Shown here: one piece after another, positions 13,921 to 25,360 of the stretch
Layout of the letters: each line of letters starts with the position of its first letter
How positions within the stretch are numbered: the stretch's first letter is position 1
Source of the DNA: Calliopsis andreniformis
Taxonomy: Eukaryota; Arthropoda; Insecta; Hymenoptera; Andrenidae
Direction of reading: 5' to 3'
Assembly (NCBI RefSeq): GCF_051401765.1
Contig: NC_135064.1
Span: 25,580,001-25,644,000 of the forward strand
Length of the DNA: 64,000 nt
Notes under the pieces: model-generated
Told to the model about the DNA's origin: nothing
Databases searched by the model: none
The model's input: the letters and a program-made list of their open reading frames with translations, nothing else
Position numbers and translations under genes: made by a program

Positions 13921-14800
13921 CCCCCAACGCAGATAACAAAAAATTCGTCCAGGCGCCATGATGTTACCGTTCGCGAAGCCAAATGGAGCGGTCGTTGAAA
14001 ATGAACGAGCGTGGGCGTGGGGCGCACTTTGCGCCCCGTCGTCGCGTAAAAGTTGCCGGTAAAAATTTAATACGGAAATTTTCTCCTTTGCCGAGCGAGC
14101 TGTGGCGCAGCGGGCGCACAAAGCCGCCTCTGAATTCATAGAATATTTGATGCTCGCGAACGTAACCGACGATGGACTTGTCGGCGGCGCTGTCCGGGAA
14201 GTTCTTCAAAGTTCCCGCCGAAAAAAGGGCAGCAGAGAGCGAGAAGGGCGGGCTAAAAAAGGGGAAACTTTCCTGACCCTTGATATAAAAGTTCCCTCCC
14301 AGGATCGTGACCGGTGGATATCTTCGGATCAAGGTATATCTCTGCGGCGCATTATTCCCCGCGAGGGACCGCCGCGAAAGGGCGAAGAGATCGATAGCCC
14401 TGGTGTACCGCGGCGCGTAAGAACTTTTGTTTCACCGCTGGAACAGATAAACCACCGGGGGAATAATGGCATTTCACCAGGCCACTGCCGTGTCCTCCCT
14501 CGCATCCTGTTGCCATACTTTCCTCCTCCTTTTCCACCGCCACGGAATTAATCCCCGCTGTGACCTAACGCGCTAAAAACTTTTGCCTTCGATGCGCTGC
14601 TGCTTCGCCTTTGATCTTCGGCCATCTCCGATCGTAAAGGAAGAGGGTGAGCGTACTGGATGTTTGTCGCGGCACGTGCGATCGCGGGGGACGTTTCGAT
14701 ACGAAAGATGTCTCTGGAAAGGCTGAGGGAGTATCGATGACTGAGGGATGGAATTTTTGGGAGGCGTGAAGGGAGACTGAATTATGGAGATTAGAGTGAG
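13921..14800. other. GC-rich island with long overlapping open frames
   Basis: Frames of 122 codons (13964-14332, -) and 149 codons (14102-14551, +) overlap antisense. The plus-strand translation has a brief ordinary-looking stretch (ANVTDDGLVGGAVREVL), then becomes Arg/Lys/Pro-rich. I recognise no family. It could be a regulatory island, a 5' non-coding exon, or compositional noise. Confidence 0.4.
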
Positions 14801-14904
14801 TAGGGTAAGTGACTGAAATTCGACTCTTTCGAGCAATGAACTGTAGTAAGGTTCAAGAATTTACTCGAAGCTTCAGATAAGTCCTTAATTTTAACAGTAG
14901 GTAC

Positions 14905-15074
14905 TTAAGCACTTGCCAGTCCAGCCTGTGACAGTCACGGGCGAGTCTGAGGCTCGCATATTGACTAGCCCGTGACAATCATAGACTTAGGCATAACTAG
15001 TCAATTTATGAAAAATTCAGGTAGATATTTTTTGGATTGACTTCGTGAAATTTGCGGGACTGGCAAGGGGTTAA
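14905..15074. mobile_element. piggyBac-like non-autonomous element (MITE), TTAA-flanked
   Basis: TTAA lies at 14905-14908 and again at 15071-15074. Immediately inside, the ends are inverted: CTTGCCAGTCC at 14912-14922 and GGACTGGCAAG at 15057-15067, and over 17 terminal bases about 14 match. Duplication of TTAA is the hallmark of the piggyBac superfamily. Inside are further nested inverted repeats: GTCACGGGC (14934-14942) with GCCCGTGAC (14968-14976), GCGAG with CTCGC (14941-14957), and TTGACTAG (14961-14968) with CTAGTCAA (14997-15004). There is no coding capacity in about 160 bp, so it would have moved with a transposase supplied elsewhere. Small size and imperfect ends suggest an old insertion. 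Confidence 0.7.
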
Positions 15075-18000
15075 CTCTTACTCAAACATGGAATTTAATA
15101 ATTTAAATATTTGAAAATTCAAAAATGAAGGAAGCTAATTAAACGGGCATCATTAATTACGTAGAACAAAGTGAGATTTTCTTAATAGGAAAATTGCGTT
15201 TCAGATAGAATGGAAGCAACGATATCGCGCCTTGTGTTTCAAACTAATTAATCTTCGACGCGTCCGCGTTCTCTGTACGCACGAACGGTTTGACGAGTTT
15301 CCTTTAAGCGGCCCGCCGTCTAAAAACCAATTAATCTTCAGAGTTCTCGGAATCACGGGGGAAAACACCGGCGTAAAATTAGCTAACACCATCGTGGAGC
15401 ATCCTTCGATCCTTTCGAACATGATGCTGCAACTATGATCAACCACCTCGGCAGGGCAACGAAGGAAACCGTGCATTCCCACTGGGGCTACCAGCCTCCT
15501 TCACGCGTGTCTAACCGTTTTGTTTGGAAAGTCGAAGTGCATACTCATTTTGCCTCGAAACTTCGTGTGGTGGTAACAAATTGGTTTACTTGGACCGTAT
15601 TTCCTAGCAATGGATGTAACTCTTGGGTTCGTGGCTGTCTGGTCGAAACTTTTGTTCCTTTGTAGGCTTCTGTTTGTGGCTTAAGTAATCGAATTGTTGG
15701 CGAGATGGAAATATCTGTGAATGCAAGGCAAAACACCTAAGTCACGTGTTTTAGCTTCTCAGATATTGGCGTTGAAAGGTTTCTATTTTAATACTATCTT
15801 ATGGACTTGTGCCTTTTTACACCCTTTTTTAAGGGAAAAAATTCTTTCAATAGCTTTCTTCTTTCTCGGTCTTAACTCGATTTTTTTTGAAAATGTGACA
15901 CACCTAGGTCGTTCTTAGTGCCACAGTTATATTCATTATTCTGTCAAATTTCTATCCTTAATAGGCCTAGAATAGAAAGAAAAGAAAGTTATTCATCGAC
16001 AGGTGTAATTGAATTGAAAGCAGAATTGAGAACCGAAGGTCCCGAGGAACGCGTAGAAAGCGATCCTTGAGGGATAGTTTTATTTGCCCGAGGTCGTTTC
16101 GTGTTGGCCGAGCGAGGCTTACGTGTGGAAAGACTTTGAAGTTAGAAAGCTTCTCGAACGAGATTACGCGCCCGCCAAGGAGCTTTTCGACACTTGTGCG
16201 GTTTTTTCTGTTCCCGTGTTTCAGCCTCGCTGCCTCCGCCCACTGATCCTGAGCACCACGAGGAGCTTTATGAGCCCTTGGCGACGAAGTTCCTTAACCA
16301 TCCTGTCACTCGTACCTGTATCTGTCGTTTTTGCACTGCTTTCACGCAGACCGAAGGCGACAGACAGTGAGTGACCTTTGACTAATTGCGAAGGAATATA
16401 ACATAGGATACGTAACTATGGTATCATACGTCACCGATTAGGGAGACGGCGAGAAAATGGACCAAAAAGAATGATGAAGTAGAATGGTTTTTATGACCGA
16501 CATTTTGTGGATCTGGTCAATATACATCTTTTTATCGAGTCCTGATATAGCAAAGGAGGTTTTAGAATTTAAGTGTACATAATATTTTGCAATCTTTCGG
16601 CATTAAGAATACAATGAATTGCAGAAGAGAACTGAAAAATAATGAGATGAAATTCGTCCTGGCTATTGTCGAAGTCTCGTACAAAGTATGCCAAAATGCA
16701 TTAAAGCAGTTCTAAAAGTCAGAGGAGTATAGACTAAATACTAGTAATTAAAGCTATAAAATTGTAATGCTAAAAATATTGTACAAAACAGTATCAGTGA
16801 ATATTTCTACTTACAGGTAACCAAAGAAACATTCACAGCATTATAAATTTGTTTAGACTATCTTTAATTATGCAGAATGTTCCTGTTGTATTTATTTTTT
16901 GTACTACTTAACGCTAATGTCACTAAAACATGATTTACATGAAACCTGTGATTATTAGTACAGTTATGCTCTTCGCTGCACGTGACGCAGGAATAGTAAC
17001 AGCGTTGAAATACTTTCAAAAAAATAAAATATTCGAGGCACATCGATCTGAAGCTCCTAAATAATTAAAATGGCCAGTAAGCTAGAGCACATGTTATGAC
17101 AAATAAACGCAGTCACGCGGAATGCCGGATCAGTCGCAGCAACGATCCAAGACCACCATGATGCCAGAAGTTTTGAAAGAACGGTTTCTAGGAAGCTTAT
17201 TCACTCGACGCCAGGCTTTCCCGATTTCTCTTTCGACCGAACTTACAGGCTTCTTTCATCCCCATCCTCCTCCCTCTTTCACTGCCTCCTTAGTCTCCCT
17301 CTTTCTCTGGTTGGAACGTTTCACCGTAATATCCATCCACGACGATGGACGAGGAACAGAGGAGCGACCTCTCATTATCGATACCGACTAATTCACGAGA
17401 CCGCGTGTATTCCAGAAACGCACGACGGGTCACAGCCTTTCATCCCCTTTCGTGCTGGCTCTGACTAAACGCCACCTACTTCCGGTCGGCCACCGATCAT
17501 CGCGTGCACCGATAATTATTGGCTTTTAGCCGCGCTCGAGTTTTCTGAAACCACGAACACGCGGTTCCTCGAGGAGGGGTTCTGTTTTCCCAGGGCGACC
17601 GCCCGCGACGATCAAATCTCGATTGTTGTCCTCACCACGGGAAATTAATTTAGAAATCGGTGAATTTCAGTTTAGAGCTTTGATCTAGACTTCGTTTAGG
17701 ATTGGTGCTGTTTGGATTCTGTAATTGATGAGATTTTTCTTTCAATGCTTTGGTTACTGTAAATACTTAGGTACTAAAATATTTTTAATTCTGAATTTTG
17801 AGATAATATTCTTTTTGTTTCATATTTTTCTCGGTTTATGGCACTCTTTTAATCTGTAGATTAGATTGACTTGATAGAAGAAACAGTTTCATAGTTTAAT
17901 TTATATTTTTTACAGTCTTCTGTGTCTCGAATTAAAAAAAGCTATAGCACCTTTAAAACATAGCTGTCTTTTTAACTAGAATTCAAAAAAAAAAGTATAT

Positions 18001-19330
18001 TATTTTTAGAAATCCCTAATAACTTCAAAACTAAAATTTCTTCAGACTCCATACCTTCACTTCGAAGACTCTCCTCAACTCTCCAAAATATTAACCATAA
18101 AAAACTGAAACCACTATCCCCCACAATTCTAACATCATCACATCAAAACCTCCACCAAACCTACAAAAAATCGAAAGATCAATCTCCCACATATGTACCC
18201 CAATGCACCCCTTTTCCAAGCGCTGGAATGCGCAGCCCATCGGCAGGTTTAGAGACGCTGGCAGGGAAAAAAGGGGTCGAATAAAGCGAAGAATTTTCTG
18301 GGCTGCGGGCAGCATTATGAAAGGGGTTAGAAAGAGCGATCCCAACCTGTTCGAGGGAGTTTGCTTTTTCCCCTATTCGATGGGATAACGTTCGGTGACA
18401 TAATGCGCTGGACCCAGAAAGGGTTGCCTCCGTATTGTGTTCAATCTCGCGTACAAGGTGGCAGTGTGTATACATGGTATACCTGCGAGCTCCACGGAGA
18501 CAGCGACCCAGAGGGAAGGGTTGCCAAGGTCCCGACCACTTTGGGTCTCACCCTTTCGAACCCTCTCTGAAACGTTTGACCCCTGATCACTGGCAATGTG
18601 CGTAACCGTGCGTCTGGTAACAGGTGTACATGGGCACACGCACGCATCCGAGGAGCGAGAGGGTTACGAGGAGCGGCTGAAGGATTAGGAACCCCTTTCG
18701 ACAGGTGAATACAACCTGAGACCTCGTTTGTGATAGTCTCCCTGCCCACCGCGAAGCTAACCGCAATTTCGAAGTGTGACGCAACGCTTCGTGGGGAGAA
18801 GGCTGCAATTTTCTAGATACTCTCTGTCAAATGTATTTTCGCAGTTTAGGTCGATATGGTGGAAGGTGGAGAATCCTTGATCTGGTTCAATTCTTGTCGC
18901 TCAGGTATTATTGTTGTTTAAGAGGCAGAATTCAGTGTTCAGAAAAGGATTACAATAATGTATCTTGTAGCTTGCGTAAGTTAAGGGTTCTGCAGAATTT
19001 ATTTCTTGAATATCGCTTTGTACATTCAACTTCTCATTAATCAGAAAAATCTATTTAATCCTCGTAAAAAAGTTTAAACAGTTACAGCAGGTCGTTAGAA
19101 ACGTTTTAATCAAAATCCATCAATAACCAACGCAGCAAGTAGCGCGTTAATAACCGATCAGAACCTCGCTTCTTCATTTCGTCGTTATGCCGTCGCTGCA
19201 TGGCGCCTCGTAAATACGCCTGTGTTTTTACGGCGTCTCGACCTGTCAGTCTTACTCGAGTACCTTTATGGTTACCAGCCACTTCATAAAGCGTCGAGGT
19301 TTTTATCGACTGGAAGAATATATCGTTTTC
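15075..19330. other. Non-coding stretch
   Basis: 16480-17100 and 17640-18180 are AT-rich (A10 run at 17985-17994). 18200-18830 is GC-richer, with overlapping frames on both strands (18179-18475 on -, 18373-18639 on -, 18361-18570 on +). The translations are unrecognisable. A short TTTGAAAATTCAAAAAT patch at 15110-15126 recalls the 401-508 array. Confidence 0.6.
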
Positions 19331-19980
19331 CAATTACACTTTTCGGGGTGTGAGCAATGGGAAAAAAGGGTGGTCGGGGTACAACCCTATCGATTCCCTC
19401 TCCCCAAACGAGAAAAAAGATCGGTGGATAGGTCCCGAAAATTTGCTGCTTCTCATATGGTGTGGAACCATAAGTGCTCGCTTCCCGCGGCGCGGAGCAG
19501 GTATAAACGCATCTATGGTGACGACGAGGAGAGAGAGGGTTGCGTGCACGTGGGGTAGGTCCTGGCTTAATCCATTACACGATATATTAATTCGTCTGCG
19601 GGCTGGAGGCCCAGGTAGCGCGGGAAGCCCTCTTAAAAAAAGAGAACACCGAAGAGAAACGCGCCATGCACGCGCTCAGGTAGTCCCGAAAGGGGTCCGA
19701 CACGAGGCCCCCATAAAAAAGTCGGTTCCAAGGGAAGGGAGAGAGAAGCGTCGTCGGTGGAACGCGTCGAAATTGTACATCGTAAAGTACCTGCTGCTGA
19801 AACCGCGTTTTTCGCTACTGGAAGCCTTTCGCTACTGGATGAACCCAAATCATCTTCCCTTTTTTAACTCGCACTTTGACAGCTTTACAAGAATACTGGC
19901 ACAAGGTGGAGACAGAAACATTTGGAGAGAAGCTAGTAGGAAATTTCTAGTTTTAAATTCATTTGTTGCAGCTTCGTGAA
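19331..19980. other. GC-rich stretch with the longest open frame (209 codons), not called as a gene
   Basis: The frame 19350-19979 (+) starts at an ATG and ends at a TGA. Its translation is strongly basic (clusters such as RRGAG, KKREHRRETRHAR and EGREKRRRW). It has no transmembrane segment, zinc-binding pattern, coiled coil or domain that I can name. Frames on the other strand (19334-19549 and 19633-19848) are open over the same DNA, which argues for stop-codon scarcity. A rough calculation puts one frame of this length within reach of chance in 64 kb. An unknown exon cannot be excluded. Confidence 0.35.
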
Positions 19981-21434
19981 ATATAGTACCTCTGCTTTAA
20001 CTAAAATTCACTCCATGTAGTGTAATGAAAATTGGTATGTTTTTTATTTTTAATATTCTTCTCATGGAAATGCAATATTTTTTTGTGAAAATTGTGAGCT
20101 TGACACTACATTTACTGTAACTTGGAATAAATTAGAACAGAAGTCTTGATCAATGCAGCATGCAGAGTATGTGTCTGAAATCGAAGAGGTGCTTCCTCGC
20201 TCAAAATAAAGTTAAGAATCCAAAGCAGGAATTCCAGCATCCAGAATATTAGTCTTAACTTTTATATACTTATGCACAATTTTAAATTGAAGTCAGGTTT
20301 TCAAAGATTGAAGCTATAATTTTTCTTTCTCCATTTGAAGCAAGGAATCGCCGTATTCCTCAAATTCAGACACCCTCTGCATCCAGCGCAAAGGAATCGG
20401 CAGCGTAGAATTAAGAGAGCGATGAGAGAGGGATGAAGTCTGTAGGTGCCTTTTCTAAGGGCGTATTAACTCGGACGAAAGAGGAAACGAAGTGGCTCTG
20501 CTTCGTGGTGGAAAACTTGCTTCCGCAGATAAGAAAAAAAAAGTTCCTTTGGACGAGAGAGGGAATACAGAAGCAAGGAGATATCTGAAGCTGAAAGTTT
20601 AAAACATAGAAGAGTGTACAGCTGTTCTGAGTCTCGCTAGCCAACCGCCCGCCATTATCGTGGACTTCTGTGAATTATTGTTCCACGGGGCTCGAATCTA
20701 CCTTCGATCTTTATTTGTGCAGGGTGTTCTTTTATCAGCGAGACTCAGAATTCAATTTAGTATCAAAGAGTAAAGTAGCATTCTAAGATATGTACATACT
20801 GACCCTTCAAATTCAGTGTTCGTATAGTTGGACATGAATGGTAGAGCTTTGTAGCCTTGGAGTTATGATGAGTACCCAAACTTTGGATATCTGTCTATAG
20901 TCTCATGACCCATGTATGAGTCAGGACAATTTCAATTTCTAATCTTCCAGTTTACTCTTCTGGGTAGTAAAAGCAACTAAAGGACTGCAGAAGTTAATAG
21001 ACAACTGCAATCACTACTCAGTTAACGCTGCAATCAGTGCTACAACTCCGCCAAGAACAACAACATCTCAGCAGATGTCGACGCGCCCAGTTCCCGCCAT
21101 TTCGTCCACTCTTTCCTCTCCCCATCCACCCTTCAGCCCACCCTTCACCTTCAATCGCGTTCGCTCGCGTTCCTAGGCGATTTAATGCCAGTCTGCACGG
21201 TCAGTAGCAGAAGTAACGGCCGGCTGGACACCTTTTCTTCTTCAACCCTCTTCGGTCAGATCAGGCCAGGTTACGCGTAGGCCCTTTACGATCGGAGTCG
21301 AACGTCCACCCTGTCGGGGTCAAGGGGTTGGCCAGCTGTCGTTGGACGGTTGTGCAATCTGCACACGAACCCCTCCTTTCTCTGACCGAGGAGACACGAA
21401 TCCAACGCTGGCAAAAGGGGCTGCAGACGAGAGA
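19981..21434. other. Non-coding stretch with one mariner-like terminus motif
   Basis: AT-rich to 20300, then mixed. CAGGGTGTTC at 20720-20729 matches the start of many mariner/Tc1-like terminal repeats and is the reverse complement of the motif at 57775-57784, but I found no partner end or transposase remnant nearby. An A9 run lies at 20534-20542. No gene seen. Confidence 0.5.
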
Positions 21435-21454
21435 CAGAGAGAGAGAGAGAGAGA
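21435..21454. repeat. (GA)n microsatellite
   Basis: About ten uninterrupted GA units, preceded by the interrupted GACGAGAGACA. It lies within a GC-rich patch (21080-21660), where several frames are open only because the GA/CT run reads as repeated Arg-Glu or Leu-Ser. Confidence 0.9.
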
Positions 21455-23455
21455 GGCTGGAAGCAACCTCTGTGATCAGGGGTTGGCTGGCGTCGCCGCT
21501 AACATTGCTCATTGTCCGAGATCAATGGCCGTCTGTCCAGCGCCATTGTTGCTGATGATTTCAGGGAGGCCTGCGAGACAACGAAATACACACCCTGGCA
21601 TCCCTGTCGCTTCGAGATAAACTTATCGGTCGGGTTCCTCGATATGCATGATCCTCTTGAGCTGCGTTACCGCAATTGCTAATCGTGATTTATGTGAGAC
21701 CACGTAGCTATCGAATTTGCTATCCTGATTCCGTGACACCTACGCCAATGGGGGAACAGATATCTCTATATGTATTACTATTATTTATTTAATATACGGA
21801 GTAGATCCTATTAATCTATAGAATATAAGTGTTTTTTTTCTATCAGCTCTGTGGATCGATATTAACAATTTTTACGAGAGAAGATGTTAAACACAGTTTA
21901 TCGACTTTGCTCCATTTGAGGTTCCGAAATTCTTTTCATGCAAATGAGAAACTCGCTGCAGCAGTGTCTCAGAACGCACCGTTATAACGGAAGAGGGTGT
22001 AAAATAAGGCTGGTGGACGTCGCGAAAGATTCCACAAAGCTTAGAGCATTTTAAACAGCCGGGGGTCTCATTAGGCTCCCAGGTTCGCACCTCTCCTGCG
22101 CGTAGGTGACACTTCCGGTGAGTTACGGGATCTGCAGCGTTGATATTCCCGTGCTTCGAGATTTATGCCGCGGCCCACCAACGGATATAGATGCACGACT
22201 GACAGGAAACAAGCTACGGCTCCTCCAGGAATATTCATGTCGAGAAGTAGATTGACTTCGGTATTGTTCATGGGGCTAAAGATTCGAGGGGACAGGAAAT
22301 GGGGAGGCTGTTGCAGAATAACAACGAGGGTCTTGGAAAATTTTCCCTCGAGCTTGATTGTTGGAAAATATTGTACGAGAAACAGGGGGTGATTGTTGAA
22401 CTACAGGTCGATCGAGCAGAAGGTGACAGTGAAAAAAGTTTATTCAAATCCAGCACCATGTGTGCCTACTCTTCAGCTTCATAAATCTGAATTTCGAAAT
22501 TTCCTTAATTCAGGAATGAAATAAGATCCTCGATACCTTTATACTCATGTGTTTTTTGCATTTCGACTATTTTATCGTACAAAATATTGCAATTTTTTCG
22601 TTAACATTGTTCAAAGGCGATCCCCACCTAAGGAAAGATTGCTTTCAGGCCCACCACCATTTTGTAAACCACACCGCCATCGCCGCGATTCAATCCTTGC
22701 ACAACCCTATCCCTCGAAGGGTTTCATGTTCAGCCCCGACTACTCACCCCTTTCATTCGAAGGAAGGGAGTTAATTCGTGCCGCTGTCACAACACGGCCA
22801 TTCGTGCATCAATCTGCTCCTTGATTGGCTGAGGTTCAGGATTGCTTTACATCCAGGTTACATGGCGTTTGATCGTGGCTAATCGTGTACAACACAGCTG
22901 CCTCTCAACTACATGTTTAGGATAGGTGTGTTTTACAGTAGATTTAGATTTAACGGGTAGATGTTCGACTGATATCGAGAATTAAGAGGCGTTACAGCCG
23001 CCATAGTTTATTCCTAAATTTAACGGGCGGTCACATGGCTTTCGGGTTTGATGGGAGTTGGACACGGTGTTATGGGAATAAAAGCCGGTTTTCGATCTTT
23101 ATGTTACAGCAGGCACATGGTCCTTCCAACAGTTCCTCACACGTGTCCTCGAGAATTAATTCTTTGTCACCTTCGTGATCCGATTGCGAGGCCTGCACCT
23201 GAAGATTCCTCGACGCACCTTTTCCTTTCTACCTGTCCGCTCGTGCGGTAATATCGCGATATCTAACAAGCTAGTTCCACGTTCAGAGGTGAGAAAATCA
23301 TCGTTACGTTTATGGCTGTAGAGATGATCAATTGAGCAACTGGAAGCAATGAAAATGTATAGATTTGAGGCACTTGCTATCTTAACACGTGATAAATGCA
23401 ATAATCTCTATTTCGATCTGTTTCGAATAGAAGAGGCATTGATATCTACTCAGTT
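21455..23455. other. Non-coding stretch
   Basis: Mixed composition with small frames only (all 92 codons or fewer). Overlapping frames at 22165-22392 (+) and 22268-22459 (-) show no similarity to known proteins. I see no RNA gene or repeat. Confidence 0.6.
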
Positions 23456-23470
23456 AAAAAAAAAAAAAAA
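23456..23470. repeat. A15 homopolymer
   Basis: Fifteen consecutive A residues 50 bp upstream of the interspersed repeat copy at 23520. The order (run before the element, not after) does not suggest a retroposed poly(A) tail for that copy on the plus strand. Confidence 0.85.
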
Positions 23471-23519
23471 GGAAACGAGTGTTACTTAGAGTACTCGTGT
23501 TCTAGCACTTTTGATGTTC

Positions 23520-23602
23520 CTGTACCTCAGTGCCAGAGTAACCCAAGTTCATTTCTTTCAAACCTATGTTTTTTACAGGATTTTATTGCTTTATCTTCGT
23601 TT
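23520..23602 (+). repeat. Interspersed repeat, copy A (83 bp)
   Basis: This segment aligns without gaps to the reverse complement of 51290-51372, with about 10 mismatches in 83 bases (about 88% identity). It opens with CTGTACCTCAG and contains GTTTTTTACAGG near the middle. Similarity stops sharply at both sides. The copy at 51 kb is one arm and part of the interior of a foldback element, so this copy is probably a solo end or 3'-truncated relative of the same mobile element. Confidence 0.75.
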
Positions 23603-24740
23603 CTTTTTTATTCTGCTTTTGTCAGTATCCAGATATCGCAGAACTTGTATTTTTAATAATCATTCAACACCACACTTTTTGTACCTCCAATTCCCACCCC
23701 TTTTCTGTCTGAACATTTCAGTAAATTTAAGTATAATAATTAGAAGTTACATAGAAATATCTGGCAGCATCGATCAGATGGCAATGGTTCCGCGTGCTAA
23801 GCATACTCCTGTGCGTAAGCTGTCGACCAAACGAATCGAAGCTGCCACAGTGGATTTCAATGTGGATACATATGTATAGCACACGCAGGAGGGGTATTGT
23901 CCCTCGCAGAGCGACAGCAATTCCCATTTTATGGCACATAAAGTCGATCGGGGCTTGCGAACGGATGCTTGATTGGCTGCCCGAATAACGTCATGCCCCT
24001 TACGACAATAGCGTTCGGATTAACAGCGATCCACGTAAATACTCTCGACTTTAACGTGTCCCGTGCCCACTTATCACTTTAAACGATAAGACCTCCCTCG
24101 AGTCGATCATCGACTTCCGTTAATAGAACGCGCGCTTTTTACCTGCTCTTATATCCAACCAGGTTTGAAAATGAGTATTGATTCACTGGGAAAAGGTACA
24201 GTGCTTTCTCACGCTGGTACATGACTCACTGAGGTATTCTCACGAGTTTATACCGACAGATACATACGTTTTTGAAAGCAAATTATATGGTACCTACTTC
24301 ATGAAATTACAGCAGGATCTCGATTAACCAGTTCATTCGCAGAAGACTATTATTGAATCATAACTGAAGCTTTAATCGATACTCTACTCTGCACTCTCAC
24401 TGTCATTACACCGAATAACAATAATCCTGAGAAAAAGGAATTGCAAATGATTCATCTTCTCGTAACTAATCAAGGTTCTACTGCATTCTGTTTCTCTAAT
24501 ATTCAGATAAAATCAAAATAAGTCGTCAATAAGTAACTTGTTCTCAAAAGGAATGGTCAAGTCACTATACTCTATAAACTCCCGATTCGCAGACTCACAA
24601 GCTTCTATCGACCAAACTCTGCACCTAATTCGTTCGACATCGCGAAAGAATATATCATCACCGTCTCCGATCGGTGACAGTATCGATGAAAGGATTCGAG
24701 ATATTCCAGCATTGTCCCCGCACGCGTCGAGCGTAAAATA
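23603..24740. other. Non-coding stretch
   Basis: AT-rich then mixed. The frame at 23511-23879 (+, 122 codons) begins inside the interspersed repeat and is Phe/Leu-rich from T-rich DNA, so it is not a credible gene. Nothing else was recognised. Confidence 0.6.
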
Positions 24741-25360
24741 AAGGAACTACGCCGCGACTCTCCCTCCGTGGCTTCCTGTTCCCGTAAAATTTTCAACTTT
24801 TTCAGAAACGTCTCTGTTCCCCCCTCGCTTCCTGCTCGTATGTACGCAGATGCGTGGTTTTCCCATTCCCCGATCTCTTCTACTCACAATTCTCTCTCCA
24901 TTCTCTGCCCCGTTCTCCCCGACTCTTCTCTCTTCGTGGCCGCGTGCGTTCCCGTTTGCACGCATCGTGGAACGACCCTCGCGCGTGTAACGAATCCGCG
25001 CTTTTTTCGCCCCTTTTTTCTTGCCGAAAATATCGAGTTTTCGGGGTGCACGACGCACGCGTGCTGCTCGAGGTGGACAGAGACGGAGGCGAGAGCGGGA
25101 GGGAGAGAGAGGGAGAGAGAGGGAAACCGCAGCGAAGGGGGAGAAGGGCAGGATTCGAAAAAAGTGGTTAAAAATATGTAAACCGACGTAGGACTGGATT
25201 GGTAGCACGTGGAGACGGAAAACGGGGAGACAATGTGTCATCGGCACGCGCGCTCTCCTCGTTTCTCTGCTTCGCCGCTTCCTTTGGACTTGCCACGATC
25301 GTTCGGTTTTTTATGGCCCGTGATCGTACTGAGTTAGCGAGACGGGGATTTTCTTGTGAG
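24741..25360. other. GC-rich island with opposed pyrimidine and purine tracts
   Basis: A pyrimidine-rich half (about 24870-24945, TCTCTCC-like) is followed by a purine-rich half (about 25079-25160, GGGAGAGAGAGGG-like), so the transcript could fold back imperfectly. Frames of 166 (24747-25247, -), 137 (24768-25181, +) and 105 codons (24854-25171, +) all overlap, which marks compositional openness. No domain is recognisable in any of them. Confidence 0.45.

Noticed and set aside
24747..25247. 166-codon minus-strand frame
   Set aside because: Two plus-strand frames overlap it and all are biased by purine/pyrimidine tracts; no domain recognised.
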